Shown here in pieces: positions 47,502 through 57,203 of a DNA stretch of 64,000 nucleotides. The position numbers and the translations under genes are program-made. The notes beneath the pieces were generated by a model. The model was not told the DNA's origin. It did no database searches and was given only the letters and a program-made list of their open reading frames with translations. This DNA comes from Saccharomyces mikatae IFO 1815 (lineage: Eukaryota; Ascomycota; Saccharomycetes; Saccharomycetales; Saccharomycetaceae). The stretch covers positions 310,001-374,000 of the forward strand of contig NC_079257.1 in assembly GCF_947241705.1 (NCBI RefSeq). Direction: 5' to 3'. How positions within the stretch are numbered: the stretch's first letter is position 1; the number at the start of each line of letters is the position of its first letter.

Positions 47502-48722
47502 CTATAGATGAGTGGAGTACCACAACAAAGTAGAGGCTGCGCCTTTTTCGTTCATTACCATTTTTTTAGAGGGAACTGAAATATTACGCTTCATTGACCA
47601 ATTTCTTTGACTGTCGACTTTAAGCAAATTGTAGGTTCTAGTAATAATTTTATTCTCATCATAAAAACCAAGGTCTCCATGAGGCATTTCATCGAATAGC
47701 TTTTGTTTTTCTTCATATGCTCTCATTTCTTCAATTGAAAGGCTGCTAATAAAAAATATAGGTTCTCTCTCGAACAAAGCCAGGAAAACTTCATTGCTTA
47801 GCCGGTTCTCCATAATTAAAGTAGATTCACATATATTATGAATCTTCTTACCCACAGAATCTGCATTCTCTTGAACAGGGAATCCTCCCATGATTTCATT
47901 TCTTTTATGCACACATTTTTTGGCGTAATGAAGCAGAGATCTATTGTATCCCACGGAATGTTTAACCACTTCCTTTCCTTTACTTATACTTCTTTCTGTT
48001 TCTTTCAAAAAATCTCCTCTCGCGCTATTGGTCAGTGTGCTGTTTGTCAGTGCTTTAATGTCGGAAAGTGTCTGAGTTGCCTGTACTAATGCCTCCGTTG
48101 TATTTTCGTTACTTGAAAGGCTGAGCCTGCCAAAATCATCAGGCACAAAAACTTTTTCAGTTTGGCTGAAGTCTACTACACTTGGAACACAGATGTCGAA
48201 AACAGACTCCTTCAAATGTAAATCCATAAACTTTTCATAATTTTTCTCTTCCACAAAAATACCCTTGTTATTGGGACTATTTCCAATAATGTTAATTATA
48301 ATTGATAAAGGTTTGCTGGCCTTGAAACTACATTCATCACCTTCAGTTGAGTTACCACGCCTCTTCATAAAAGTATTCTTTCCACTACACGAATAGATTA
48401 AACTGCTAAAAATTACCCCTAAGAGCACTATCGATCCCCAAACATCTTCCTCGTCATCTCTTTCTGTTGCATCAATCTGTAAACTGTTAGCATACTCTCG
48501 GGAGCCGACTGTGGCCACACTTTCGGTAATAACTTTGATGGCGAGGGAAAAAGAAGCTAAAAAATTATACGAGTATTTCAAAATTCTGGCCAAAATTCTA
48601 CTTAAACCGGAAAACAAAAGAGCTGTTTCACTTTTTGTAGAATTTAGAATTTCCAGTCTTGTCGTTTTAAAGTCAAAGCCATATTCATACGGAAAAGTGC
48701 TTTTTAAACCGAGTTTCTCCAT
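47502..48722 (-). CDS. YBR063C: YBR063C, uncharacterised protein
   Basis: This 406-residue protein matches YBR063C in length, order and sequence character. No domain or catalytic motif is apparent to me. There is a possible hydrophobic segment near residues 95-112 (VWGSIVLLGVIFSSLIYSC), which may be a membrane anchor, and a moderately charged remainder. It is not in an operon-like arrangement. The function is unknown. Confidence 0.85.
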   Translation of the reverse strand: MEKLGLKSTFPYEYGFDFKTTRLEILNSTKSETALLFSGLSRILARILKYSYNFLASFSLAIKVITESVATVGSREYANSLQIDATERDDEEDVWGSIVLLGVIFSSLIYSCSGKNTFMKRRGNSTEGDECSFKASKPLSIIINIIGNSPNNKGIFVEEKNYEKFMDLHLKESVFDICVPSVVDFSQTEKVFVPDDFGRLSLSSNENTTEALVQATQTLSDIKALTNSTLTNSARGDFLKETERSISKGKEVVKHSVGYNRSLLHYAKKCVHKRNEIMGGFPVQENADSVGKKIHNICESTLIMENRLSNEVFLALFEREPIFFISSLSIEEMRAYEEKQKLFDEMPHGDLGFYDENKIITRTYNLLKVDSQRNWSMKRNISVPSKKMVMNEKGAASTLLWYSTHL

Positions 48723-49143
48723 ACTTTGGTTATTACTGTCTTAGAAGAAAAAGGTAATGAAATTAATAATCTCTATATTATATCACGTACTTTTGGGGTC
48801 TTCTTTCCTTTTAAAAACAACATATGGTAATGCCTTATAAAATTGTGTCACTTCTACTACACTCGTACACTAAAAATTTCGGCCGAGCTGTCATTTCGGG
48901 ATTTGATAAAATAAATCTGGTCAGACACATAGAAAGTGGAAGAACAAGTAAAAGCTTCCAGATATGTGATTGTGCTGAAACAAAGCGCAGTATTATTTTT
49001 TGATACTTTTTTGCCTATACCAGGTCGATTTAAACGGGCTTGCTAATTTCGCTGGCTATCGTATGTTAACTTACAAAGGAGTTGAGTAGCCGAAAGTAAG
49101 CCAAATAATCCATTCAGTAACTTGTAATTTTTCACTGCTCCGT
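48723..49143. other. YBR063C promoter / ECM2 3' end
   Basis: About 420 bases upstream of YBR063C. CACGTAC at 48785 is a weak E-box-like match. Nothing firm is supported. Confidence 0.4.
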
Positions 49144-50241
49144 CTATAATATTAACTTGTTAGCCCGCGATTTTGATTTCTTCGCTTTAAGCTTATGAAC
49201 TTTCTTTGGTGTCTTTGTCTTGCCTTTCTTCGAATTGTCAGCACTTTTTACAAAAGAATGAACGCCTAACTCCAACTGAATAAGTTTATTTAAGCTTAAA
49301 CTGAGTTTTATATTTTCTGCAACGTTGGCACCGAATGATGCGGCAGAAAATCCGGATGTCCAGGGAATAATAAATATCTTGAACCGCTCGATAGGCAATA
49401 TTCCCCTCTTCAAGTCCTTCGGAGTGCTAAGTGTGTCACTTATTTTGCTGACGAATTTTTCCCCTAATTCATTAGATTGAAACCTTAAGCCTCCACATCT
49501 TGCCTTGTGATTCACTATTAATGATAGCGAATTTCCATCGCTCCATTTCTTCACATCTAATAATTGTGAGATCGCATCAGATATTTTCCACTCGGGTATT
49601 GAAGTGTCAATATTATAAAGGAAATATGATCGGGTAGAGGCATTCCTTGAAAACGATTCGTTCAAAGGTAATTTCTTTAAAAGATAAGAAATGTCCAAGG
49701 ATGCGTATTTTTCTATATTTTTTACATCGTTCGTATCATGTTCGTTTTGATTTACCGCTGTAACCTTTTGTCTTTGCAATGGAAGATTTGAATTATCTGA
49801 TGTGGCTCGCAGAAGTATGCTTTTTAATTTGTCAATGATGTTATCTGCTTCTGACGCATCGCTCGTTATTTGAGCCCCTCCTAATTTCACGTCTTTAAGT
49901 GACAAAAATCTTTTCATCATGTCGTTTTTAGCCTCCTCTGTTATAACATTTTCCTCATTGACAATAGATATCAAATGATCCCGCAGCTGTATGGGTATAT
50001 GCCATCTTGAATCAAGCATACAACATTGACAAATGTTTCTCTGGGTAGCGCATCTTTGACATATTAGTGTTTTAATAAGATTACTGCTTCTTTTGGACGT
50101 CTTGAAATGGTATAACGTGAATGGTAGGGTACATATCTTACATTCAGAACCTTGTGGAATCTTGGTCATTCGTATATTAGTCTCATTGCCTAAACATTGT
50201 TCACATATTTTGGGTGGTAGCTCGTTAATTTCATCGTTCAT
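49144..50241 (-). CDS. ECM2: ECM2 (Slt11), spliceosome catalytic-core factor
   Basis: This 365-residue protein matches Ecm2/Slt11 (YBR065C), the yeast RBM22 homologue that stabilises the U2/U6 helix II in the active spliceosome. The N-terminus carries Cys zinc-binding clusters: ICEQCLG, ECKICTLPFT, LICQRCATQRNICQCC. An RRM-like fold follows in the middle (TRSYFLYNIDTSIPEW, near residues 200-285). The C-terminus is Lys-rich (KKGKTKTPKKVHKLKAKKSK). The start is the ATG at 50241 (MNDEINELPPKIC), as in the known protein, not the open codons upstream. Confidence 0.94.
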   Translation of the reverse strand: MNDEINELPPKICEQCLGNETNIRMTKIPQGSECKICTLPFTLYHFKTSKRSSNLIKTLICQRCATQRNICQCCMLDSRWHIPIQLRDHLISIVNEENVITEEAKNDMMKRFLSLKDVKLGGAQITSDASEADNIIDKLKSILLRATSDNSNLPLQRQKVTAVNQNEHDTNDVKNIEKYASLDISYLLKKLPLNESFSRNASTRSYFLYNIDTSIPEWKISDAISQLLDVKKWSDGNSLSLIVNHKARCGGLRFQSNELGEKFVSKISDTLSTPKDLKRGILPIERFKIFIIPWTSGFSAASFGANVAENIKLSLSLNKLIQLELGVHSFVKSADNSKKGKTKTPKKVHKLKAKKSKSRANKLIL

Positions 50242-50605
50242 TATGTTAAGAAAAAACAATATTGTTCGCTAGCTCTTTTCATTCAACTTTCCCTAGAACC
50301 CGTCCTATAGTCATCTTTCCCTTTCTTAATAAAATTTGCTGTAACCTTTTTTTGTCAGACCTTGAATAGCTAAGCATCACCGATATGTAGGGTAATCATT
50401 TTCTCAAGTTATTTTTTATCTGATGTTATTAAAAATCCGGTAAAAGACCCCTCTATACAAGAGAATCAAGGTTTATCTTTTCCCTTTATTGACTTGATGA
50501 GTGAGGTTTCACGATCTGATTTTTTATATTACTATATATTAGTTTTTTATTTGTGTCTTATTGAATATTTAAATGTTTTTTTCAGGCTCACGCAGATGAC
50601 TCCCA
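50242..50605. other. ECM2 promoter / NRG2 3' end
   Basis: A 364-base AT-rich spacer with no feature I can name. Confidence 0.4.
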
Positions 50606-51268
50606 TCAACTGCTAGTTTCTCTTCTCTTCCAGTTTCTTTTCTTCTTATTTGCATGGGTGCGGTAATGTTGATTACAGTTATCATGCCTACTAAACCTTT
50701 GTCCACAGCCCTCGTGCGGACATATATGATTTTTTTCACCCGTATGTATTCTGTTATGTCTTGAAAGGTGGCCAGATGTTGTAAACCCAGTAGAACAGAT
50801 CTTACAGAAATGACGAGTCCTTTGCCCTGCCGTAGTGGTTTTAGTAGGTTTCAATTTCATCACAGCTTTTGTGGGATGATTTACTTTATTTGGATCACGT
50901 ATATCTGACCTACCGTCAGCAATATTCTCCTCTTTAACTCTATTGATAGTCTCCAATGACAGCCTCGGTGAGGTCCTTCTGCTTGCTGTGAGCTTAGAGA
51001 TAGTTGTGTCGCTTGTTTTGTTGGCCTGTTTTCCAGAAAAAAAATCAAAAGCACACTTGTTCAGTTTGTCTTTCAAATCATCATCAATTAGGTGTGATGT
51101 TTTCATCAAGGGTATCAGGGTTTGATATTTGCGTTCATTACTAAACGAAAATATTTCTGGCATCAAAGTTATCTGTGAAGAGGAACAGCCAAAATTCATA
51201 GGGAATTCACATTTGCCTTCCTTGGCTAGAATAGTAGATATCAAGTTGTCCTTGTAGGCTAGAGACAT
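50606..51268 (-). CDS. NRG2: NRG2, C2H2 zinc-finger repressor
   Basis: This 220-residue protein matches Nrg2 (YBR066C), a Cys2His2 repressor that acts with Snf1 in glucose repression, filamentous growth and stress responses. Two adjacent zinc fingers lie near the C-terminus: HFCKICSTGFTTSGHLSRH and HICPHEGCGQRFSRHDNCNQ, joined by the TGEK linker, at about residues 153-208. The N-terminal region is Ser-rich with no defined fold. A basic tail follows the fingers. The length equals the S. cerevisiae protein. NRG1 (YDR043C) is its duplicate on the sister segment. Confidence 0.95.
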   Translation of the reverse strand: MSLAYKDNLISTILAKEGKCEFPMNFGCSSSQITLMPEIFSFSNERKYQTLIPLMKTSHLIDDDLKDKLNKCAFDFFSGKQANKTSDTTISKLTASRRTSPRLSLETINRVKEENIADGRSDIRDPNKVNHPTKAVMKLKPTKTTTAGQRTRHFCKICSTGFTTSGHLSRHNRIHTGEKNHICPHEGCGQRFSRHDNCNQHYRTHANKKKRNWKRRETSS

Positions 51269-52665
51269 CTTTTTCTGGGAACTATCAAAAAAAGCTTTAT
51301 TATTTTATATTTCGAGCAGTATCGACGGTTCGCCTGATGTGGCATTGGGAATACACCCAAGTTATTACAACAATATGATAAATATTTATATGCAAAAAAT
51401 TAGGCCAAACCATGTAGCAAGAAGTAAACGATTTAGAGAGGGTGTAGGATTTGCCTGTTGGCAACGTATGGGCTGCTGCACAGTGTAGCATGTAATAGCC
51501 AGACGTGATTCCCCTAAAATCAGGCCCTTCTCCTTGAAGAATGCAACGGTAGTCCACTCGTTTGACATTGAAACTTTTCTCAACGACGGTGATGTCCCGC
51601 AACTCAAGAAAACATGAGATCAAAGAAGTGCTGCCATACGCAAGAAGCCACTTATCAAAAGCCACGGCTGCGCGTTTTTCTGAGACGTGCTGACAAACGA
51701 GAAAAAGATGGCTTTGTAGTCAGTTTAAGGCCCTGTGTACTTTTTTTCCTTCAAGATTTCTTCTTTTCTGAACTGGGGTTCTTAAACGGACAGGTGCCCT
51801 GAGAGTACTTCGAAAAATTCAGGGATGACTTTCTCTCAGTCGTTTAGCATTCGTTTATACAGTACCTTCGAGAAAATGCCAAATCCCGTTAAAAGAGAAA
51901 AAATGAAGGAAAATCGAAGAAGCAGTCCATGCGAATTTGCTCTTGGTTGGGTAGTTTCACGTCTGGCTTGGAAGGTTATACTCTCCTTTTTCTTGGCTTC
52001 GAGGCACTAAAACTATATTTCTTTTTACATGCCAGCTTGCGGTTTTACAAGAGTTTATTTTTTGAATGAAAGTTTTTTCAAAGCAGTCTTTAGTTGAAAA
52101 AATTTGTATGAAATCATCTCCCAACCTTGCAGTAATCTTCAGCTTATGATATTGAAGAAGGCCCATAACTTTCAAAGGATGATATCAAGCACCATATCAA
52201 ATTCAGTGGTTGTTTGGTCTTCTTGCTTGTCGTAAACAGCTGGTGCAGCCACGTGTTAAATCCTGAATATTTTTCAAAAGAGGGTCTCGCATGTTTTTGT
52301 TCTTCTGCATATTATTCGAGGAGAATCTTCGCTGCGCCTTGGCACAGTAACAACATGTTTGGTAGGGTCCTTTTTTTTTGAAGGCTTGCGATGCTCATAT
52401 TAGCTCGTTTGCTCGTTCCTTCAAAACATAAGTCTTCGTAAATTAACAACGAAACAAGTTAGTTCTTGAACAACGAATTATTGATGTCGACTGACGAAAG
52501 CAGGGACATCGCCTACAGGATAAGAATAGGTACTACTGTCTAGAAAGAGTATTTTAGAGATTTAACAGATTAAGTACTTTTTTGAAAAAACTATCGAACT
52601 ATTACATAAGAGGAAGTATAATGATATAGTGGTATTTTAAAGTGCTTGTTCAAAAACAAAAGCTT
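51269..52665. other. Long upstream region of NRG2 / TIP1 3' end
   Basis: About 1400 bases lie between the 5' end of NRG2 and the 3' end of TIP1, so nearly all of it is NRG2 upstream DNA. Several short overlapping frames on both strands (51300-52175) show no family signature. A promoter this long fits a regulatory gene with many inputs, but I cannot assign sites with confidence. Confidence 0.5.
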
Positions 52666-53394
52666 TTATAACAACAAAGCAGCTGCACCGGCAATAACTG
52701 CACCAAAAGAGCCAGCGCCAGCATTGACTCTTTGACCAGCATTAGAAGCGGTTCCAACTGAAGAAGAGGATGAAGTTGCTGAAGAGGATGCAGCCTTAGA
52801 AGAGCTTGAAGCTGCGGATGAGGATGCAGCCTTAGAAGAGCTTGAAGCTGCAGATGAGGATGCGGCCTTGGAAGAGCTTGAAGCTGCAGATGAGGATGCG
52901 GCCTTGGAAGAGCTTGAAGCTGCAGATGAGGATGCGGCCTTGGAAGAGCTTGAAGCTGCGGATGAGGATGCAGCCTTGGAAGAGCTTGAAGCTGCGGATG
53001 AGGATGCAGCCTTAGAAGAGCTTGAAGCTGCAGATGAGGATGCAGCCTTGGAAGAAACTTGAGAAACAGAGGCAACAGCAGCAGCGATTTCTGAACTCAA
53101 TCTTGTGGTGTACCATGGCAATGCAACAATGGTCTTGGTGATTGCATCGAAGTCTAACTCACTAAACAAAGTAGTGTAGGCGTCATCACTGTAAGTAATG
53201 ACTTGTTGGTAGACACTCAAGACATCGGAAGGAATTTGGAATCCACTGTTTCCAGTCTCCAGACCCAAGTAGTCAGAGAGATGAGAGTTGATGTCACTGA
53301 TAATAGCTTGTAATTCGGCAGTTTGAGCGGCAGTTTCGGCAACAGCTAAAGAGGCAATAGCACTCAATATGAAAGCAATTTTAGATACGGACAT
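52666..53394 (-). CDS. TIP1: TIP1, GPI-anchored cell-wall mannoprotein
   Basis: This 242-residue protein matches Tip1 (YBR067C), a cold- and heat-induced cell-wall mannoprotein of the Srp1/Tip1/PAU family. A signal peptide (MSVSKIAFILSAIASLAVA) is followed by the PAU-type domain (about residues 25-115, ELQAIISDINSHLSDYLGL). A Ser/Ala stalk then carries eight near-identical 12-residue units (KAASSSAASSSS). It ends in a GPI signal (SNAGQRVNAGAGSFGAVIAG plus a hydrophobic tail). The protein is about 30 residues longer than S. cerevisiae Tip1 (210), because the stalk has expanded. Ser-rich stalks are heavily O-mannosylated. Confidence 0.94.
   Translation of the reverse strand: MSVSKIAFILSAIASLAVAETAAQTAELQAIISDINSHLSDYLGLETGNSGFQIPSDVLSVYQQVITYSDDAYTTLFSELDFDAITKTIVALPWYTTRLSSEIAAAVASVSQVSSKAASSSAASSSSKAASSSAASSSSKAASSSAASSSSKAASSSAASSSSKAASSSAASSSSKAASSSAASSSSKAASSSAASSSSKAASSSATSSSSSVGTASNAGQRVNAGAGSFGAVIAGAAALLL
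52790..53061. repeat. 36-bp tandem repeat in TIP1
   Basis: Seven full units and a partial eighth have an exact period of 36 bases. The unit starts recur from 52790 to 53042, which are 252 bases apart. Each unit encodes 12 residues. Units differ only at a few synonymous positions, so the array is recent or homogenised. It reads in frame and so does not disturb TIP1. Confidence 0.92.
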
Positions 53395-54510
53395 TTTATT
53401 CTGTTAGCGGGAGGGTACGGTTATGCAATATCAGATAATATACACTGTTTGCTCTCTCAAAGGATCGATTCAATAAAAAAAAATTATCAAGAACATCCAA
53501 CGTCTAGAGCAGAGTAGTGAATGCTTTATTTATAATAGATGGTAAATGAAGCAACGCGAAATCTTGGAGCGGTTGGCGGAATATTCACCCTTCCAAAGAG
53601 CTTTTTTTTCTTTTTTTGATAAAAATAGCTCGAAGAACTAGAGACAAAATAGTGTCTGTAGCAAGCAAGACACATTGTGGGAACAATAAACTCTTCCCAC
53701 CACAATTCTATGGACAAAAATGGCCAAAACGCTGCAATAACTGCAGCAGGACTCAAGACTGTAGGTACATTCCTCAACAGAGGGAAGTCGAAAAATCGGA
53801 AAAGGGACCTTCCGAAGACATTAGTCTTCAATATTAAAGTAACAATCCATAATAGTACCATACTTGGATTGTGTGATGTTCTTTTTTGGGAATTTGAATT
53901 ACCCAAAAAGGCCATAACTCGAGTTTTGTTGGATTCTGTTATGTTGAGTACTGACTGCTTGGGTTTTGAAAATCTTATTGCCATCCGGCTGTGTGTGCGC
54001 CGTAGATGCCGAGAAAGAAATTACTGCAGTGGATCGCAAGCCAAGACAATAATTTCACTGTTCTCATGACTATTGCGAAAAGTTCATCCCAAATAGCTAA
54101 AGGTAGAAGAACAATCTTTCTTTCTTGTTTTGCCTGGCTATTTTACAATGGAATTCTCTATGACTTTTACCCGAAAAGTTGGTACAGTACACGTGAGGCG
54201 AGGCTTGACAGGCACTGAGTGACGGACAGGAGCAGGATCTCGGAGCCGTAGAAAGCAACTTTTTCCTTCTGTTGAAAAAAAAAAGATAAAGTAAAACTTG
54301 AATAATAACGGCACTATGCGCGTGTGTATGGAACGGGTCATTAATTATGTTATGTAAAAATAGAAAGCTAAAGAAATGAATAAAGTCATTAAGAATGGGG
54401 GTAACAAATGCGCCGTATGGAATATATCAGCTCTACAAGTTGAAAGATTCGTCATGATCTCTTGAACCGGCTCTGATGGATAATTTCGAAATTAAGTGGT
54501 GCAATTAAGC
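53395..54510. other. TIP1 promoter / BAP2 3' end
   Basis: About 1100 bases upstream of TIP1. A Reb1 core lies at 54168-54174. Two overlapping frames (53526-53984 minus, 53677-54069 plus) are discussed as rejected. No gene is supported. Confidence 0.45.
54168..54174 (+). promoter_or_regulatory. Reb1 core site between BAP2 and TIP1
   Basis: TTACCCG at 54168-54174 is an exact Reb1 core. It is about 775 bases upstream of TIP1 and about 340 bases past the BAP2 stop. It could open the distal TIP1 promoter or block read-through from BAP2. Both roles are known for Reb1, and neither is shown here. Confidence 0.45.
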
Positions 54511-56340
54511 CTAACACCAAAAATGGTGCGCTTTGCTCAGAAAAGACATGTTTTTAATTTTCTCTTTATTTTCTTCATCTTCTTGTCTCATTAGCTCTGG
54601 ATCGTAGACGCGTCTGTGGAAGTCCAAGTCGATTTTATCGAGGGGGTTTAACAGAGTGAAATCGCGGTTGTAAATCATATATCCAATATAAAAAATCAAC
54701 CATATTGGAGCAGCTAAATAACTTTCGAAAAAAGCCTCCGCATTACATTTGCCACCATTACCTAAGGGGGCCAATGCTACCCAAAATTGAGCAATAAAGA
54801 CCAAAATATTAAAAAAGGAGCCATAAATAGAACCCCATATGCCGGTTGTGGCTTTATATCCCAACTCGTTTAAAGACCTTCCCTGCACTTTCATAGCTTG
54901 TCTAAATCGTAGATGGGACAGCATGATGGAAGTCCATGTGAATAATTCACTTAAACCTGCTATAGCTGCCAACCAGGTAAACACGATCTCTTCTTTGGAG
55001 GAGGCTGCAACAAATGCAATAACCCCGATAACACAGCATACAATAAGAGCTCTCAAGGGTCTACCCTCCCTGTCAACATAATCTAAAAATTTTGGTGCGT
55101 AACCTTGTTGAGCTAATGAGCAAATTAATCTTGGGCCGGCATATAAAGAAGAATTTGCCACTGAAACGACAGAGATTAAAATAACGGCATTGATAATGTG
55201 CGGAACAATTCTAACACCATGAATGGATGCAGCCAGCACATAAGGAGATGCATGTGTAGCGGATCCGCCTGCACCCAATAATTGGTCATCGTTGTATGGA
55301 ACATTGAATCCAATCAAAATCATAGTCAGGAGATAGATGACGACGATGCGGTATATGCTTCTCTTAGCTGCTACGGGAGTAGATTTTCTAGGGTTGGTCT
55401 GCTCTTGGACACTTAATACAAATAATTCCATACCACCAAAGGAGAAGTATGCAGTGACTAAAATGTAGCAAACATTTTTAAACCTGGCGATTGATGTGTC
55501 TCCCGCAAAAGCACCTGGTTTATGCCAATAAGCGCCCCCAATATAACCGTCATTTCCAGCACCACCACAGTTAATGACGACAGATAGAACAATGAAGCCC
55601 GCTATCATTAAAATTTTACAACAATTGAATATGAACTCCGTTTCACCGTAAGCTTTCACTCCAAAAAAATGAACGAATAGTAAGAAAACGTAGAAAATAA
55701 GAATATAAATATCAGGGTTAATCTTATCATTCCAGAATTGGATAGTCATAGAGGCGGTGATCAACTCTAACGGCAAAACAGTTGTCCACTGAAAACAATA
55801 AAGCCATACCGTGGCGAATCCAAATGGTTTGGAAATGAATATGGAAGAGTATGCATTGAAATTTGCTGGTAAGGTTGGATAGGTGACAGCCATCTCACCA
55901 GCGGCTTGGATCATGAAGTACGTAATAAAGGAAACTAAGACGTAACCAATAACTAGTGCAGCAGGTCCACCATAATGAAGACCCTTTGCATTAGCTACCA
56001 GGAGACCTGTCCCAATACCTGTCCCAAGAGACATCATGACAACATGACGCGATTTCATGGACTTTTTTAATTTGGAGTCTGACGTAAAGGATTGAATACC
56101 ATCCTCTAAATCAGACGTGTTTTCATTTATTGGTTTGATTTTTGTAGTGCTACCTTCTGCTCTTTTGAACGAATCCGTAAATCTGTGTATAAGTCTATTA
56201 CGCTTGGGTTTTTGCTCAGAATAAATTTTTTCATTTGATGACAATTGGAAATTATTTTCATCACTGAAGGAACGTGTCGATATGAAATCAGGTGAAGGGT
56301 CCTTCTTACCGAAAGATCCACAGTCTTTCGAAGATGACAT
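54511..56340 (-). CDS. BAP2: BAP2, branched-chain amino-acid permease
   Basis: This 609-residue permease matches Bap2 (YBR068C), which imports leucine, isoleucine and valine across the plasma membrane. It is a fungal YAT-family transporter with 12 membrane helices from about residue 97. The family signature starts at [20 protein letters not shown]. The hydrophilic N-terminal tail (about 95 residues) holds the phospho- and ubiquitin-regulated region. The C-terminus ends in FWC, the palmitoylation-type tail shared with the family. It is tandem with TAT1 and has BAP3 on the sister segment. Confidence 0.96.
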   Translation of the reverse strand: MSSSKDCGSFGKKDPSPDFISTRSFSDENNFQLSSNEKIYSEQKPKRNRLIHRFTDSFKRAEGSTTKIKPINENTSDLEDGIQSFTSDSKLKKSMKSRHVVMMSLGTGIGTGLLVANAKGLHYGGPAALVIGYVLVSFITYFMIQAAGEMAVTYPTLPANFNAYSSIFISKPFGFATVWLYCFQWTTVLPLELITASMTIQFWNDKINPDIYILIFYVFLLFVHFFGVKAYGETEFIFNCCKILMIAGFIVLSVVINCGGAGNDGYIGGAYWHKPGAFAGDTSIARFKNVCYILVTAYFSFGGMELFVLSVQEQTNPRKSTPVAAKRSIYRIVVIYLLTMILIGFNVPYNDDQLLGAGGSATHASPYVLAASIHGVRIVPHIINAVILISVVSVANSSLYAGPRLICSLAQQGYAPKFLDYVDREGRPLRALIVCCVIGVIAFVAASSKEEIVFTWLAAIAGLSELFTWTSIMLSHLRFRQAMKVQGRSLNELGYKATTGIWGSIYGSFFNILVFIAQFWVALAPLGNGGKCNAEAFFESYLAAPIWLIFYIGYMIYNRDFTLLNPLDKIDLDFHRRVYDPELMRQEDEENKEKIKNMSFLSKAHHFWC

Positions 56341-56602
56341 TTATGATTTCTTGATTTTCCAACGTCTATATATGTGGAAGGCCAAAGAAATGAGATCTTA
56401 TTCGACATGAACAAAAGTAAGTTCTAAGTTCAAAGCTAACTAAATGAGCATGTGTATATAGTATAAATATCTACACTTGAAAAGAAATGTACTCATCAAA
56501 GAAGTATAGTTTCACCCTGTTTTTTTTCTTTTTCTAGTCGAAGAGCTGTCTTCTAGTAAACATGCCTTCTTTTGGTGTATTCCAAGCACATTGTATCACA
56601 AG

Positions 56603-56608
56603 CGGCGC
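56603..56608 (+). promoter_or_regulatory. Stp1/Stp2-like CGGCGC motif upstream of BAP2
   Basis: CGGCGC at 56603-56608 lies about 263 bases upstream of the BAP2 ATG, and GCGCCG (its reverse) at 56864-56869. CGGC-containing repeats form the amino-acid UAS that the SPS sensor pathway uses through Stp1 and Stp2. The exact spacing rule is not tested here. Confidence 0.4.
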
Positions 56609-56711
56609 AAAAACTTTAAGAATTAACCACCAGCAGCGTTTGCTGCCAGTTCTTACTCATCATCAAAGGTCATCGTAAGGTACTGTTTCTGCGAGGAGTA
56701 AAAAGTGGGTC

Positions 56712-56721
56712 CCGGTTCCGG
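56712..56721. promoter_or_regulatory. Leu3 site upstream of BAP2
   Basis: CCGGTTCCGG is an exact match to the Leu3 palindrome CCGGNNCCGG, about 372-381 bases upstream of BAP2. Leu3 control of BAP2 by alpha-isopropylmalate is established in S. cerevisiae. Confidence 0.75.
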
Positions 56722-57203
56722 ACTTTGACAGTAAAATGAGGGAGAAGATATTCTATATACTACATAGCGTGCGGCAGTACTAAATGCTCTCTATATTTCC
56801 AAATCAAAAAAGGGCCTTTCTCTTGCGGCACTCTAACGGCAGAATATCTTTCCTGTCAATCATGCGCCGTGTCGCCGTTTCTTTTCTTGACGCAACTAGT
56901 CCTTTTCTTTTTCTGCGCGTTTTTTTGTTTTGTCATGAATTTGTGTCACTTACATGATGAGTAATCAATTATGTCTTTATAAGACTTATTAATGTAGAGT
57001 AAAAATTTTCAAGTGGGCAGTGCATATTGTTGTAAGCACTTTTACCGGAATCGATAAGACTCTTAATGGATATAGAAAATTTAATTTTATTATGCAGATT
57101 TGTCCTTTTTCGACTTGTATAAACAATATTATGTATTTTTGTTATCCTGAGAAGTAGTAGCGAAAACTTGATGGAACAGAGTGATAAAAGAGTGGAGAAG
57201 TGG

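Larger units (their letters stand above)
56341..57203. other. BAP2 promoter / TAT1 3' end
   Basis: About 860 bases. Around 56600-56870 are GC-rich patches with CGGC-type motifs and a Leu3 site. No gene is supported. Confidence 0.6.

Noticed and set aside
47138-47511. Plus-strand 65- and 85-residue frames between YBR062C and YBR063C
   Set aside because: They lie in the YBR062C promoter and YBR063C 3' end and do not resemble any protein I know.
51300-51665. 121-residue minus frame just upstream of NRG2
   Set aside because: It lies wholly in the NRG2 promoter, overlaps other chance frames and has no homology I recognise.
52650-53075. Long frames inside TIP1 in other phases (Leu/His/Pro repeat; Glu/Ala/Asp repeat on the plus strand)
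   Set aside because: These are shadows of the 36-bp repeat, which is open in several frames because its period is a multiple of three.
53526-54069. Overlapping 152- and 130-residue frames upstream of TIP1
   Set aside because: They overlap on opposite strands, the plus frame has no ATG at its listed start, and neither shows a domain. They look like chance frames in a long promoter.
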